DNA of 24,019 nt from Acidobacteriaceae bacterium (lineage in GTDB: Bacteria; Acidobacteriota; Terriglobia; Terriglobales; Acidobacteriaceae). The notes beneath the pieces were generated by a model. The model did no database searches and was not told the DNA's origin. It saw only the letters and a program-made list of their open reading frames with translations. The position numbers were made by a program, and so were the translations under genes. Position 1 is the stretch's first letter, and every line of letters begins with the position of its first letter. Location: NCBI GenBank assembly GCA_003164255.1, contig PLST01000418.1, positions 15,168 through 39,186 on the forward strand, written 5' to 3'. This document shows positions 15,864-24,019 of this stretch, in pieces.

Positions 15864-18022
15864 GCCCTCTAATCGCGAGACGGAGTATCACCGTCGCTCT
15901 TTCGGCAGCGCTGGTGATCTCCCTGCTCGCGATCAGCGGAATCACATATCAATTGATCACACGCCGTGGGCCGACGCAGCACCAGATGATCTCGCTCGAG
16001 AAACAGGAGGATTGGCAAGCATTTGGCGGCACATGGCAGTACGCCGACGGCGTGATGAGCAACATTTCCGATGAGCGCGGAGCCAAGCTGATGACCGGCC
16101 GCGAATACTGGGCCAACTACTCTGTTGAAGCCGATGTTCTCTTGCTCGGGCAGTACGGTGATGCAGGGTTGATTATCCGCGCCAGCGACGAAGAAAAGGG
16201 AGTAGATGCCTACCACGGCTACATGGCCGGACTGCGCGACCTCGATAACACGCTGATGATGGGGCGGGCAGATTACGGGTGGAGAGAATATGCTGCCAAG
16301 TCGGTGTCCCCCCGTGTGTCTGCGCAGCAGTGGTATCACCTCAAGTTTCTCGCCTTTGACTGTGATTTCGCCGTTAGTGCAACCGCTCAAAACGGTCAAA
16401 CAACAACGATCGCAATCCGTGATCCTGGCTGCATCAAGTCCGGACGTTTCGGCCTCAAGTCGTATAACACCGGCGCTCAGTGGAGGAATGTCGAGATTGC
16501 GCCGGCGACACAACGCGACCTGACTTCGATGATCGGGGAGATACAACCACAACTGGCCGTGCCTAATGAGCTTCCCACCGGCTCGGAGCCTGCTCCGCAC
16601 GACCGATACCTTGAGCCCATTGAGCGCGACATTCAGGCCCACAGTTCTGGGGTGAATGCAAAGTCAATCGGTAGCCTGCGGCTCTTATCCCCGGATGTGC
16701 CGAGTTCCGCTACCGTCCAGGGCGTCGTTACGCTCACCTCTCCGATGCTCTACATACAGGACTCGACTGGAGGACTTGCCGTTTCGAGCAGTCATCCCCA
16801 TGCGCCATTGCAGATAGGGGATGAGGCTGAGGTCAGGGGTGACGTATATTTGCATGATTTCAGCTCCGAAATTCGCAATGCGGACATCCACCTTCTCTGG
16901 TCCCATACACCGGTCTCTCCCGTTGCAGTTACGGCGTCGCAAGCCGCAACCGGAGCTTTTGATGGTCAGTATGTTGAAGTACAGGGGAGGCTGGCAGAGA
17001 AAAATGAGGATGGCAATGGGACGGGGATGCTGACCCTGGAAGATGAGAGCCAGTCGTTTCTTGCCGTGGTGAACGGGCTTGGGCGCTCGCCCAATCTCAA
17101 CTCACTCAAAGTGAAAAGCAAGTTGCGATTGCGAGGAATCTGCGTAACCGATTCCAGGTACACACATGACCTGACCGCATTTGCACTACTTCTGCCATCC
17201 TCCGGTGATATTGAAGTTTTGGAGGGCCCGCCATGGTGGAGTCCGGATCACATTATTGAACTCGTGATCTGCATATTTCTTCTGCCCTTTGCCGGTATGA
17301 CGGGGTTCTTCTTTGTCGAGCGCTGGCGCATGCAGGCTGTACTTGACGAGCGGCAACGTCTGGCACATGAGATGCACGACACACTTGCCCAGAGCTTCGC
17401 TGGTCTCGGCTTTCAGCTCCAGGCAGTACGCGATGACTTGACTGACGGAATCGATATCATGCCACAACTCGAACAGGCACAGGACATGGTCCGCAATAGC
17501 CACGAGGAGGCGCGGCGCAGTATTTCGGCGTTGCGCCCTGAACATCTGGAGTCCGTTGGATTGTTGTCCGCACTAGAAGAATGTGCCCGCCGCATGGTTT
17601 CCACAAACTCTTCCGTCAAAATTAAGACGGCAAGTTCGGGAAACTTACAGAACATTCCTTTGCGTGTCTCTGACACCCTACTCCGAATCGGCCAAGAGGC
17701 GATTGCGAATGCGATCCGCCACGCCCATTGCTCGCAGCTGACCATTGCACTCGATTATGAAAAATCCGCAGTGGAGATGATTGTTGAAGATGACGGTGTG
17801 GGGTTTGCCGTTTCAAGCGATTCGGCCGGGTTTGGCATTCGAGGAATGCATAAGCGCGCGGAAAATATAACCGCCCAGTTCAGGATCGACAGCGCACCCG
17901 GACAAGGAACCGCGGTTCGAGTTCTGGCTCCATTACCACCCTCTTTCCTTCGAACCCAATCGCACCGATGGTTGACTCGGCTTCAATTGAGGAAAATACA
18001 TGGCAAACGCAACAGAGTCTAA
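15860..18022 (+). CDS. NarL-type sensor histidine kinase with LamG/DUF1080-like and tandem OB-like sensor domains
   Basis: I choose ATG 15860, overlapping the previous stop as ATGA, giving 720 residues; a GTG at 15845 only adds five. Transmembrane helix 1 is at about residues 10-32. Residues about 45-213 form a beta-sandwich with GTWQYADGVMSN, DAGLIIRAS, YHGYMAGL, WYHLKFLAF and GRFGLKSYN, which resembles LamG/DUF1080/CBM66-type carbohydrate-binding folds. Residues about 287-365 and 370-452 look like two OB-fold units (LYIQDSTGGLAV, MLTLEDESQSFLAV). Helix 2 is at about 464-486. A HisKA_3 box follows, ERQRLAHEMHDTLAQ, with His506 as the likely phosphate acceptor. The HATPase has its N box (EAIANAIRHA), DDGVGF, GFGIRGM and GQGT. 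Its stop lies 23 nt inside the regulator gene. It should autophosphorylate in response to a periplasmic ligand, directly or through the binding protein. Confidence 0.9.
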   Translation: MSPLIARRSITVALSAALVISLLAISGITYQLITRRGPTQHQMISLEKQEDWQAFGGTWQYADGVMSNISDERGAKLMTGREYWANYSVEADVLLLGQYGDAGLIIRASDEEKGVDAYHGYMAGLRDLDNTLMMGRADYGWREYAAKSVSPRVSAQQWYHLKFLAFDCDFAVSATAQNGQTTTIAIRDPGCIKSGRFGLKSYNTGAQWRNVEIAPATQRDLTSMIGEIQPQLAVPNELPTGSEPAPHDRYLEPIERDIQAHSSGVNAKSIGSLRLLSPDVPSSATVQGVVTLTSPMLYIQDSTGGLAVSSSHPHAPLQIGDEAEVRGDVYLHDFSSEIRNADIHLLWSHTPVSPVAVTASQAATGAFDGQYVEVQGRLAEKNEDGNGTGMLTLEDESQSFLAVVNGLGRSPNLNSLKVKSKLRLRGICVTDSRYTHDLTAFALLLPSSGDIEVLEGPPWWSPDHIIELVICIFLLPFAGMTGFFFVERWRMQAVLDERQRLAHEMHDTLAQSFAGLGFQLQAVRDDLTDGIDIMPQLEQAQDMVRNSHEEARRSISALRPEHLESVGLLSALEECARRMVSTNSSVKIKTASSGNLQNIPLRVSDTLLRIGQEAIANAIRHAHCSQLTIALDYEKSAVEMIVEDDGVGFAVSSDSAGFGIRGMHKRAENITAQFRIDSAPGQGTAVRVLAPLPPSFLRTQSHRWLTRLQLRKIHGKRNRV

Positions 18023-18644
18023 GACAACTGTTCGGGTTCTCATTGTTGATGACCACCCCGTTGTTCGCGCCGGTTTGGCTTCCTTGCTCAGGAGGCAAGT
18101 CGGATTGAAACTTACTGGGGCGGCCCATTCCGGGGAAGAGGCTTTGGAAATACTCAAGCGCTCTCCTGTCGACGTGATGCTCCTGGATTTGCGCATGCCG
18201 ACTATCAATGGCATTGACTTGTTGCACATGCTAAAGGCAACTGACTATAAGTCCAAGGTAATCATCCTATCAAGTTACGAATACGAGGAAGAGATCTATC
18301 AGGCAATCAAAGCTGGAGCGCGAGGTTATCTTTCAAAGAATGCGCCGCGTGAAGAGATAGTTGCCGCAATCGAAACGGTGGTTGACGGGGGAACTTTCTT
18401 CCCCGAACGCATCGGCAAGTGGATCGAGGAGCGGGAAGCTCGATCGAGCCTGAGTGCGCGAGAAATTGAAATTCTGGAAATGGTAGCAAAAGGACTAACA
18501 AACAAGGAGATCGCCGGGGCTCTTCAAATCAGTTTTTACACTGTTCGGAATCATGTAAATCACATCACCGCCAAGCTTCAAGTGGCAGACCGGACGGAAG
18601 CGGCGACTGCCGCGATGCGTCAGGGCATCATCAGCGGCGGGTAA
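18000..18644 (+). CDS. NarL/FixJ-family response regulator with LuxR-type HTH
   Basis: This 214-residue protein starts at ATG 18000 with GAGGA (17989-17993) 6 nt upstream, overlapping the kinase by 23 nt. The receiver domain (about residues 10-125) has the acidic pair Asp17/Asp18 (LIVDDHP), the phospho-acceptor Asp63 (LLDLRMP), the switch Ser in ILSSYEY, and Lys in YLSKNAP. The C-terminal LuxR-type helix-turn-helix runs from LSAREIEILEMVAKGLTNKEI to VRNHVNHITAKL. It is a complete DNA-binding regulator and the natural partner of the adjacent HisKA_3 kinase. The target promoters are unknown. The divergent PD40/TPR/UnbV/receptor block and the convergent GH2 operon are the first candidates because of proximity. 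Confidence 0.93.
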   Translation: MANATESKTTVRVLIVDDHPVVRAGLASLLRRQVGLKLTGAAHSGEEALEILKRSPVDVMLLDLRMPTINGIDLLHMLKATDYKSKVIILSSYEYEEEIYQAIKAGARGYLSKNAPREEIVAAIETVVDGGTFFPERIGKWIEEREARSSLSAREIEILEMVAKGLTNKEIAGALQISFYTVRNHVNHITAKLQVADRTEAATAAMRQGIISGG

Positions 18645-18790
18645 GTGATTCTAACCTCGCACAGACGCCAAGATACCGCCCGGTCATGACTGAAGACGGC
18701 TCGATCAACTCTCGTTGCTTCTGAAAGCAAAGGTATAGCAAAGGCTGACACACAGGTCGCTCGCGGGCATCAGTTCCAGATAGGTTTTGA

Positions 18791-21523
18791 TTAATTTGGC
18801 CTGCCGGGTGACCGAGCATCATCGACCAGTGCGGATTCGGTGTCAGTATTCCATCCATTCACTTCAAGCCGCACGTGGCCCACGGTCGCCGCAGGAATGT
18901 AACGAGCGACCACAACTCGCGACTCCCCTGGTAAAAGCGAGAAATAGTTGTCCTCCCAAAGAACAGGAAGGATCTCCTCTCCGCTCTTGTCGTCGACGAT
19001 TGAAAGGCGGACCTGAAACGCCAGGCCCACCGATGGGTTCCGCACTTGAACGCGCACCTCTTTGCCATCGGTCAGGCTGCGCGCGGAAGCTGACGCATCA
19101 AGATGTACCTTTGTCAGTTGATTCAACATTGAGAGGTCTGAATAGCTCGTCACGTCGTTATAGTAAGGATGCGATTGTTCGTGTTCGACCGACCAGTCCA
19201 TTTCAGATAACTTCTTCGGCAACCAGTAGAAGTTCGTACTGATGACATTGCGAGTTTTATCCAACAGCCTTAACTGGACGAAATAGACTTGGGTGTCAAC
19301 GTTTTCACTGGGGAGCTTAAAGAGCCTCTGCACGCTATCCGAAGAAGACGCGAGAGGAACCGTTCGAGAGAATAGTTTTTTCAAATTGAAGTCGTACATC
19401 GCCGCTTCTGCGGTCAAGTCTATGAAGTCACGATTCACGCTGTTGACAACCACGACGCTGCGGTCGTCGTAGGAATACTGGATATGCAACGGCTCGCAGG
19501 CTTTTTTGGTTCCAAAGTATCCGCCCGCAGGCTGAAGGTAATAGTCGTACAGGTGCCAGATCGAGGCAGGCCACGCATTATTGAGCATCCATTGAATGAC
19601 TCCCGTGGCTGAATATTTGTTACGGCCAAAGGCCTCGAACATCGCTCTTTCGCCGTCGTAGTCCATGGCCTGCGATTTTAAAAGATATTCATTCAAACCC
19701 TTGGGCGGTCCATAAACCACATTCATCGCATGGTTGAAGCGATCGAGGTTGCCGTTCAGATCTCCGGCCCCGGTATGGAACAGCCAGATATCGTCGATGG
19801 GCCAAAGGTGGTTTTCAGGCAAGAACTTCTTGAGGCTGCTCAACTCCGGAATAGCGGCGCCGGGACTGGTCTCGGTATTGAAACCGAAGGCTCCGCCAAA
19901 ATGGTCATCATCGAGGAGCCAGTATTCGGGAGGAACGTAGTCATACGGTCCTGTCATCTTCAATCCGGAGGGACCGCTTACAACGGTTGGCTTGGAACTG
20001 GACGACGAGACAATCGGGTTGGGCCACCCTGAGTCAGCCTCGATCTTTAGATAAGCTTTCTCGACCGACGGCGGCGGTACGTTGTCGCTTCCATTCATCC
20101 ACAAGGCCAGGCTCGCATGGTGGCGCAGGCGGAGCATCTGGCTGCGCAGAGACTCGGTGGCGATGGTGAGGTCGCCTGCGTCCCAGGTTCTCCATTGCTC
20201 CCAGTTGTCACAGCAGCACCATCCGGCAAGCACCAGGATTCCCATCTGGTCGGCTAAATCGAAAAATTGCTCCCCTTCCAGCTTGCCCTCAAGCCGAATG
20301 GCGTTCAGATGCATGTCGCGGATGTAAGTCATCTCCGCGCGGAGCCTGTCCTCTGAAGAGCGCAAGAGCATTTCCGGAGCCCAGCCGCCTCCGCGGATCA
20401 ATATCGGCTGGTGATTGACGCGAATCAGCAGCGGCCGCTTGTCGGTCTTGATCCTTCCCAGTCCGTTGTTGTCGAATAACTCGCCAATCCTGGGCGCAGC
20501 CCCATATAACTCACGCGTAACTTCGCGGATGCCGAAGTTGGCCGACTGCGTATCAGAGACTGCGCCGGATGTAATGAAGCTCACCGTGATCCGATGCAGT
20601 TTCTGCTCGCCCAGTCCGGCAGGCCACCACAGCTCCGGGTGATCGATCTTCAGCTGGGGGAATTCGCTGGGAGTCAGGATGACTGGCAGAGTCTCTCGAG
20701 GAGAAAGGGTCACCTTCTTCTCGCAGATAACCGCGTCGAACTCCGCGCGGACCACTCCAACGACGGGAGCATCCGTATCGTTGCGCAGTTCGGCGCGCAC
20801 AGTCAAATCAGCGCGTTCCAGTGACTTCTCAGGGAAGTGTGTGGCCACAGCCGGATAGCGCACCCTCACCGGCCCGCTGGCCGTGAGATAGACTTCGCGC
20901 CAAAGGCCCATGTCCTTATCCGGCGGCGTCGGATTCCAGTCGACGAAAGTGATTCCGAAATCTTTGTCTGTGGGGGCAAACACTTCCACCGCCAGAACGT
21001 TGGTTCGGTCCTGATCAATGAAGGCGGTCGCATCCAGCTCGAAGAGCCTGTAGGCCCCTGCCATCTGCTTCGCGTCCGCGAGTTTCTTCCCATTCAGCCA
21101 GACATTGGCCCTGGTATTGATGCCGTCAAAATGCAGCCAGACTTGCCGACTCTTGAGATTTTGCGGCAACTGGAATTCGGTTCGATACCACCACGAGCAG
21201 GCGTACGGATTACTGCCTGGCGCCTGCAGCTTACGCAGGTTGTCAGAGTAGAAGATGTCGTCGAATTCCCCATTCGCAACCTGGGCGGCCAATACGGTGG
21301 AAGGTACGGTGGCCTTGTACCACTGGACGGGCATGAACTGCGAAGTCGACAGAATCTCGCCGGGCTGGCTGACCTTGCACGAACTCTGCACGAGCCAGTT
21401 CTCTTTCAGATCCGCTCGATTGGTTGTCTCTGCTCGCCCGGCGGCTGAGCAAGCCAGCAACAACAGAGCAGCAATTACTGGCCACCGATTCACGCTGCAT
21501 GAACTTACGATCCTGGCCTCCAT
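18791..21523 (-). CDS. GH2 exo-beta-D-glucosaminidase (CsxA type, EC 3.2.1.165)
   Basis: This 910-residue exported enzyme starts at ATG 21523 and has a signal peptide with the core WPVIAALLLLACSAAGRA; the Cys is not in a good lipobox. The domain order is an N-terminal sugar-binding jelly roll (about 35-215, with WLNGKKL), an Ig-like domain, a TIM barrel (about 335-600), and C-terminal Ig-like domains ending in VNGWNTDTES. The GH2 barrel carries the hallmark of the exo-glucosaminidase subfamily: an Asp in place of the usual Glu acid/base in NGSDNVPPP (Asp480), and a nucleophile Glu551 in FNTETSPG. The 71-residue spacing is close to that of Amycolatopsis CsxA (Asp469/Glu541, from memory). Further CsxA-like blocks are TGPYDYVPPEYW and EPLHIQYSYDDRSVVVVN. 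It should cleave D-glucosamine from the non-reducing end of chitosan oligomers. It is last in a three-gene minus-strand run. A beta-mannosidase is the less likely alternative. Confidence 0.87.
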   Translation of the reverse strand: MEARIVSSCSVNRWPVIAALLLLACSAAGRAETTNRADLKENWLVQSSCKVSQPGEILSTSQFMPVQWYKATVPSTVLAAQVANGEFDDIFYSDNLRKLQAPGSNPYACSWWYRTEFQLPQNLKSRQVWLHFDGINTRANVWLNGKKLADAKQMAGAYRLFELDATAFIDQDRTNVLAVEVFAPTDKDFGITFVDWNPTPPDKDMGLWREVYLTASGPVRVRYPAVATHFPEKSLERADLTVRAELRNDTDAPVVGVVRAEFDAVICEKKVTLSPRETLPVILTPSEFPQLKIDHPELWWPAGLGEQKLHRITVSFITSGAVSDTQSANFGIREVTRELYGAAPRIGELFDNNGLGRIKTDKRPLLIRVNHQPILIRGGGWAPEMLLRSSEDRLRAEMTYIRDMHLNAIRLEGKLEGEQFFDLADQMGILVLAGWCCCDNWEQWRTWDAGDLTIATESLRSQMLRLRHHASLALWMNGSDNVPPPSVEKAYLKIEADSGWPNPIVSSSSSKPTVVSGPSGLKMTGPYDYVPPEYWLLDDDHFGGAFGFNTETSPGAAIPELSSLKKFLPENHLWPIDDIWLFHTGAGDLNGNLDRFNHAMNVVYGPPKGLNEYLLKSQAMDYDGERAMFEAFGRNKYSATGVIQWMLNNAWPASIWHLYDYYLQPAGGYFGTKKACEPLHIQYSYDDRSVVVVNSVNRDFIDLTAEAAMYDFNLKKLFSRTVPLASSSDSVQRLFKLPSENVDTQVYFVQLRLLDKTRNVISTNFYWLPKKLSEMDWSVEHEQSHPYYNDVTSYSDLSMLNQLTKVHLDASASARSLTDGKEVRVQVRNPSVGLAFQVRLSIVDDKSGEEILPVLWEDNYFSLLPGESRVVVARYIPAATVGHVRLEVNGWNTDTESALVDDARSPGRPN

Positions 21524-21589
21524 CTTCTTTTCGTTCCCTTCAAAAACTGTTGACCGAGGTCCCTTTTCAGGCCAGTGCGGAATTTGCGA

Positions 21590-22546
21590 TTAGAGAATCG
21601 CCTGGATCCTGACAAGAATCTCGTTGTCAATCCAGCTCTCCGATTCACCGGCCTCGATGTCCTTGAACAGCCACCAGCGCTCGATGTGTTCCGCGGTCTC
21701 TCCCGGCTCCAGATTCCGAAGCGGCCCCAGAGTTTCGAGCTCGAGCGAGTGCTCGTCCGTAAAGACCTCGAAATTGCATCCGGAATCAGGATATTTTGCG
21801 CCAACTTCAACGTCGGCCCTCTTCACGAATAGATGTCCGCTCCGGAAGTAAGCGCCCCATCCTGAGGGGTTGAAGATGCCCCCCATCTGTTCCTTGAATC
21901 TGCTCGCGGAATTCTTCGCCTGGCGGAGTTGGAGGTACCTGGTTCCAATTCTCCATCGAGGATCTGCCAGGTCCGTATAACTCCACAGGGTGAAGACTCC
22001 TTCGGGCACCAACCTGCTGGGCGAGAACGGCGCCTTCGGGGGGAATGGGAGGATGGCCTTCCCGCCACCAGCCATTACAGAGAGCGCCCATGGAGCCATC
22101 TCGGTGGGTACCTGTCCAAGATTGCGTATGCGATGCGTGACAGTAACCTCAGTTCCCTTTTCCGCCAGCTCGATCTCAAGCTCTTTCTGCAGATTCGTTC
22201 CGGGAGGTGCGGATTCGGGAGGCGCGGTAAAAACAAAAGCACTGCCCTGCTTCCGCACTGAAACGGGGAAGTTATCGGGATAATACGTCCGTGCAACTTC
22301 GGGAGATACCCACAGCCGGTGTCCACCATAGACTTTGAATTCCCGATCGACGCGATCACCAGGTGCCGTGGAAGAATCGTGGAACTCGTTTTCATCTCCC
22401 CGAAAGCCAAAGAAGAGAATCCGGGGCCCCACTTCGGTCAAGACGATCAGTTGCACCGTGTCATTGCTAATCAGGAAGGCCTTCTTCCACGATTGGTATT
22501 CAACTTCTTCGCCAGTCACGGTGCTCATACTGTCCACTTTCTGCAT
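21590..22546 (-). CDS. DUF4380-like protein with a probable galactose-mutarotase-type fold
   Basis: I choose ATG 22546 because GGGAGGG (minus strand of 22555-22561) lies 8 nt upstream; the frame continues to 22576 but without a site. This gives 318 residues with no signal peptide, so it is probably cytoplasmic. The chain is mostly beta strands, with VGPRILFFGFRGDENEF, then GGHRLWVSPE (GGH at 74-76), AGGGKAILPFPP, FNPSGWGAYF and a late ETLGPLRNLEPGETAEHIE. The last motif (ELETLGPL-LxPGE) is typical of mutarotase-like and DUF4380 proteins, which bind sugars on a beta-supersandwich. No catalytic assignment is possible. It lies 66 bp before the exo-glucosaminidase gene and 150 bp after the permease gene, so a link to sugar handling is likely but unproven. 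Confidence 0.7.
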   Translation of the reverse strand: MQKVDSMSTVTGEEVEYQSWKKAFLISNDTVQLIVLTEVGPRILFFGFRGDENEFHDSSTAPGDRVDREFKVYGGHRLWVSPEVARTYYPDNFPVSVRKQGSAFVFTAPPESAPPGTNLQKELEIELAEKGTEVTVTHRIRNLGQVPTEMAPWALSVMAGGGKAILPFPPKAPFSPSRLVPEGVFTLWSYTDLADPRWRIGTRYLQLRQAKNSASRFKEQMGGIFNPSGWGAYFRSGHLFVKRADVEVGAKYPDSGCNFEVFTDEHSLELETLGPLRNLEPGETAEHIERWWLFKDIEAGESESWIDNEILVRIQAIL

Positions 22547-22554
22547 GTGTTCAA

Positions 22555-22561
22555 CCCTCCC
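22555..22561 (-). promoter_or_regulatory. Strong ribosome-binding site deciding the start of the DUF4380-like gene
   Basis: On the minus strand GGGAGGG lies 8 nt before the ATG at 22546, and no comparable site precedes the ATGs at 22576 or 22528. Confidence 0.65.
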
Positions 22562-22696
22562 GGAATGAGGCGGCATGGACTCTCGATTTGGTTTCTGTCC
22601 AATAGCTTCGCCTGCTCCTGTTCAATCGCGTCGATAACGTTCTGGCCTTATGGTTGCGACGCACCCGATTCATTGGCCGCGGTGAAACGGCCTTGG

Positions 22697-24019
22697 TTAT
22701 TCGCCCTCCGGGTTTTCGAAGTCCAACAGGTCCCGCCTGAATCCCCGGGTGTTATAGGCTCCGTACGCCAATCCAACGATCGTCCACCCAATGCCTAGCA
22801 GCTTAGCCCGCCAACTCAAGCTCATCCACAGCAGCAAGCAAATCAAGAACCCCAGTGAAGGGGACACGAAGTTTAACCAACGCTTGTGCGGGTCGCGAAA
22901 GTAGAACCGCACCAACGCGGATAAATTGACACCCATGAAGGCAAGCAGCGCGCCAAAATTGAGCAATTCCACGCCACGTTCAAAACTCAAGGCCAATGCG
23001 CCGATGAGCGCCACCGCGCCAATGAGCAAGACATTGTTTCGCGGAATTCTTCTCTTCGGCTCGATGGCCCCGAAGAAGCCGATGGGCAGCGCACCGCTTC
23101 GGCCCATGCCGTAGAGCAGGCGCGCCGCACCCAACTGCGCACCCAGCGCGGAACCAAACGTTGCCACCAACAGCGTCACGTTGATGACCGCAAAGAGCCA
23201 TGGCCCGCCGGCGCGACCAGCGACATAAACAAACGCGGTGTCCACATCGGGAAAGTTCTGAGCGCCGGGCCAGACGAGCTGTGCAGCATAGACCTCGACC
23301 GAGGCCAGCAGCCCAGTGAGCAGGCAAACCAGCACGGTGGCAAGCATGATATTGCGGCGCGGATTCTTTGCTTCTTCAGAGAGGGTCGAGATACCGTCGA
23401 ACCCGATATAGGTGAGCACCGCCAGCGATGTCCCCCCCAGCACCGATCGGAGAGAAAAAGTTTTTGGGTCAAAGAAGGGGCGGGTGAAGTACGTGATTCC
23501 GGCGTGAGGCGTGGCGTATACGTAGTGAGCCGCCGCGGCCAGAAACAGAAGAATGACCACGGCCATGACCGCAACAAGACTCGTGTTGATATGCGCCGAA
23601 GTCTCGATGCCCTGCAGGTTCAAGAGCGTGAACGCCACGGCGAAGGCCACCACCCACACCACGTACGGAATCCCCGGGAAGAAATTCATCGCGAATTTTC
23701 CGCAGAGAATTGTGCAGATGAGGGGGTTGAGCATATAGTCCATCGCCATGCTCCACCCGGTTACATAACCCAGAGCAGGATGGATTTCGCGGCCCACATA
23801 GGTGAACGCCGAGCCGGCGCTGGGATAGGCGGAAGCCATTTTCCCGTAACTAAAGGCGGTAAACATCATGGCGACCATTGCGAGCAACACGGTGAGCAAT
23901 GCGTATCCGTGAGAACGCACGCTCATGACTCCATACACGGGCATCGGCGCGGTCGGCTGAATCACAATGAGCCCATAAAGAACCAGGTCCCATAAACCCA
24001 ACGCACGCCGGAGCCTTGG
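22697..24019 (-). CDS. APC-superfamily amino-acid/amine permease (N-terminus cut by window edge)
   Basis: The frame runs off the window end. The TTG at 24001 is internal, because the upstream codons read PRLRRA directly before LGLWDLVLYG, the usual start of the first APC helix. About 440 residues are visible, so only a short N-terminus is missing. Roughly twelve hydrophobic helices can be traced. Family motifs include LYGLIVIQPTAP in helix 1, MASAYPSAGSAFTYVG, the helix-5/6 region with NLQGIETSAHIN, and GFDGISTLSEEAKNPRRNI. It should be an inner-membrane proton- or exchange-driven transporter of amino acids or related amines. It is first of a minus-strand run with the DUF4380-like and exo-glucosaminidase genes, which makes an amino-sugar or amine substrate tempting but unsupported. 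The C-terminus ends with a short charged tail. Confidence 0.9.
   Translation of the reverse strand, partial: PRLRRALGLWDLVLYGLIVIQPTAPMPVYGVMSVRSHGYALLTVLLAMVAMMFTAFSYGKMASAYPSAGSAFTYVGREIHPALGYVTGWSMAMDYMLNPLICTILCGKFAMNFFPGIPYVVWVVAFAVAFTLLNLQGIETSAHINTSLVAVMAVVILLFLAAAAHYVYATPHAGITYFTRPFFDPKTFSLRSVLGGTSLAVLTYIGFDGISTLSEEAKNPRRNIMLATVLVCLLTGLLASVEVYAAQLVWPGAQNFPDVDTAFVYVAGRAGGPWLFAVINVTLLVATFGSALGAQLGAARLLYGMGRSGALPIGFFGAIEPKRRIPRNNVLLIGAVALIGALALSFERGVELLNFGALLAFMGVNLSALVRFYFRDPHKRWLNFVSPSLGFLICLLLWMSLSWRAKLLGIGWTIVGLAYGAYNTRGFRRDLLDFENPEGE

Noticed and set aside
18715..18730. TTGCTT-CTGA-AAGCAA hairpin between the convergent regulator and exo-glucosaminidase genes
   Set aside because: The stem is only 6 bp, AT-rich and has no T-run on either strand, so a terminator call is not supported.
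23999..24001. TTG as start codon of the permease
   Set aside because: Coding continues upstream to the window edge with a typical APC lead-in, so the gene is cut rather than starting here.
1..24019. CRISPR arrays, tRNA/rRNA genes, insertion sequences, integrases
   Set aside because: No regularly spaced repeats, RNA gene motifs, transposase-like frames or long terminal repeats were recognised.

Overview
The window looks like a carbohydrate-use locus from a soil-type Acidobacteriota (Terriglobia-like) chromosome. The main sign is a very large TonB-dependent receptor with an N-terminal carboxypeptidase-regulatory-like domain (Oar-like). It sits among a VCBS/ASPIC-UnbV protein, large TPR proteins and several exported glycoside hydrolases, a mix typical of that phylum. 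This assignment is inference from protein style; no rRNA, tRNA or other marker gene is present.

Layout. (1) 1-3745, plus strand: the C-terminal part of a six-hairpin-type glycosidase, then a Tat-exported GH127 (DUF1680) enzyme with its Cys/Glu metal-site residues visible, then a small Cys-rich exported protein. (2) 3787-14586, minus strand, in transcription order: a PD40/TPR protein with one CxxCH haem site, TPR protein B, a CRTAC1-type FG-GAP/UnbV protein, the TonB-dependent receptor and TPR protein A. TPR A and B are paralogues of 495 and 496 residues that bracket the receptor/UnbV pair. The receptor gene has its own TTGACA-type promoter with a LacI-style palindrome just downstream of it, and a perfect 12-bp hairpin after its stop. 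(3) 14856-18644, plus strand: a tightly overlapped three-gene sensory operon of a type-1 periplasmic sugar-binding (lipo)protein, a NarL-type histidine kinase with an unusual extracytoplasmic region (LamG/DUF1080-like plus tandem OB-like domains), and a LuxR/NarL response regulator. (4) 18791-24019, minus strand: an APC-family permease (cut by the window edge), a DUF4380-like, mutarotase-fold-like protein, and a GH2 exo-beta-D-glucosaminidase of the CsxA type.

How it may work together (inference). Exported hydrolases (GH127, GH2, the partial glycosidase) release sugars from plant arabinosides and from chitosan-like polymers. The TonB receptor imports an oligomer, helped by UnbV and TPR surface or periplasmic partners. 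The binding-protein/kinase/regulator trio senses a sugar in the periplasm and could drive the divergent 14586-to-3787 gene block. The most original element is this trio: no ABC permease accompanies the binding protein, so it looks like a sensor subunit rather than a transport component. No mobile element, CRISPR array or RNA gene was seen.
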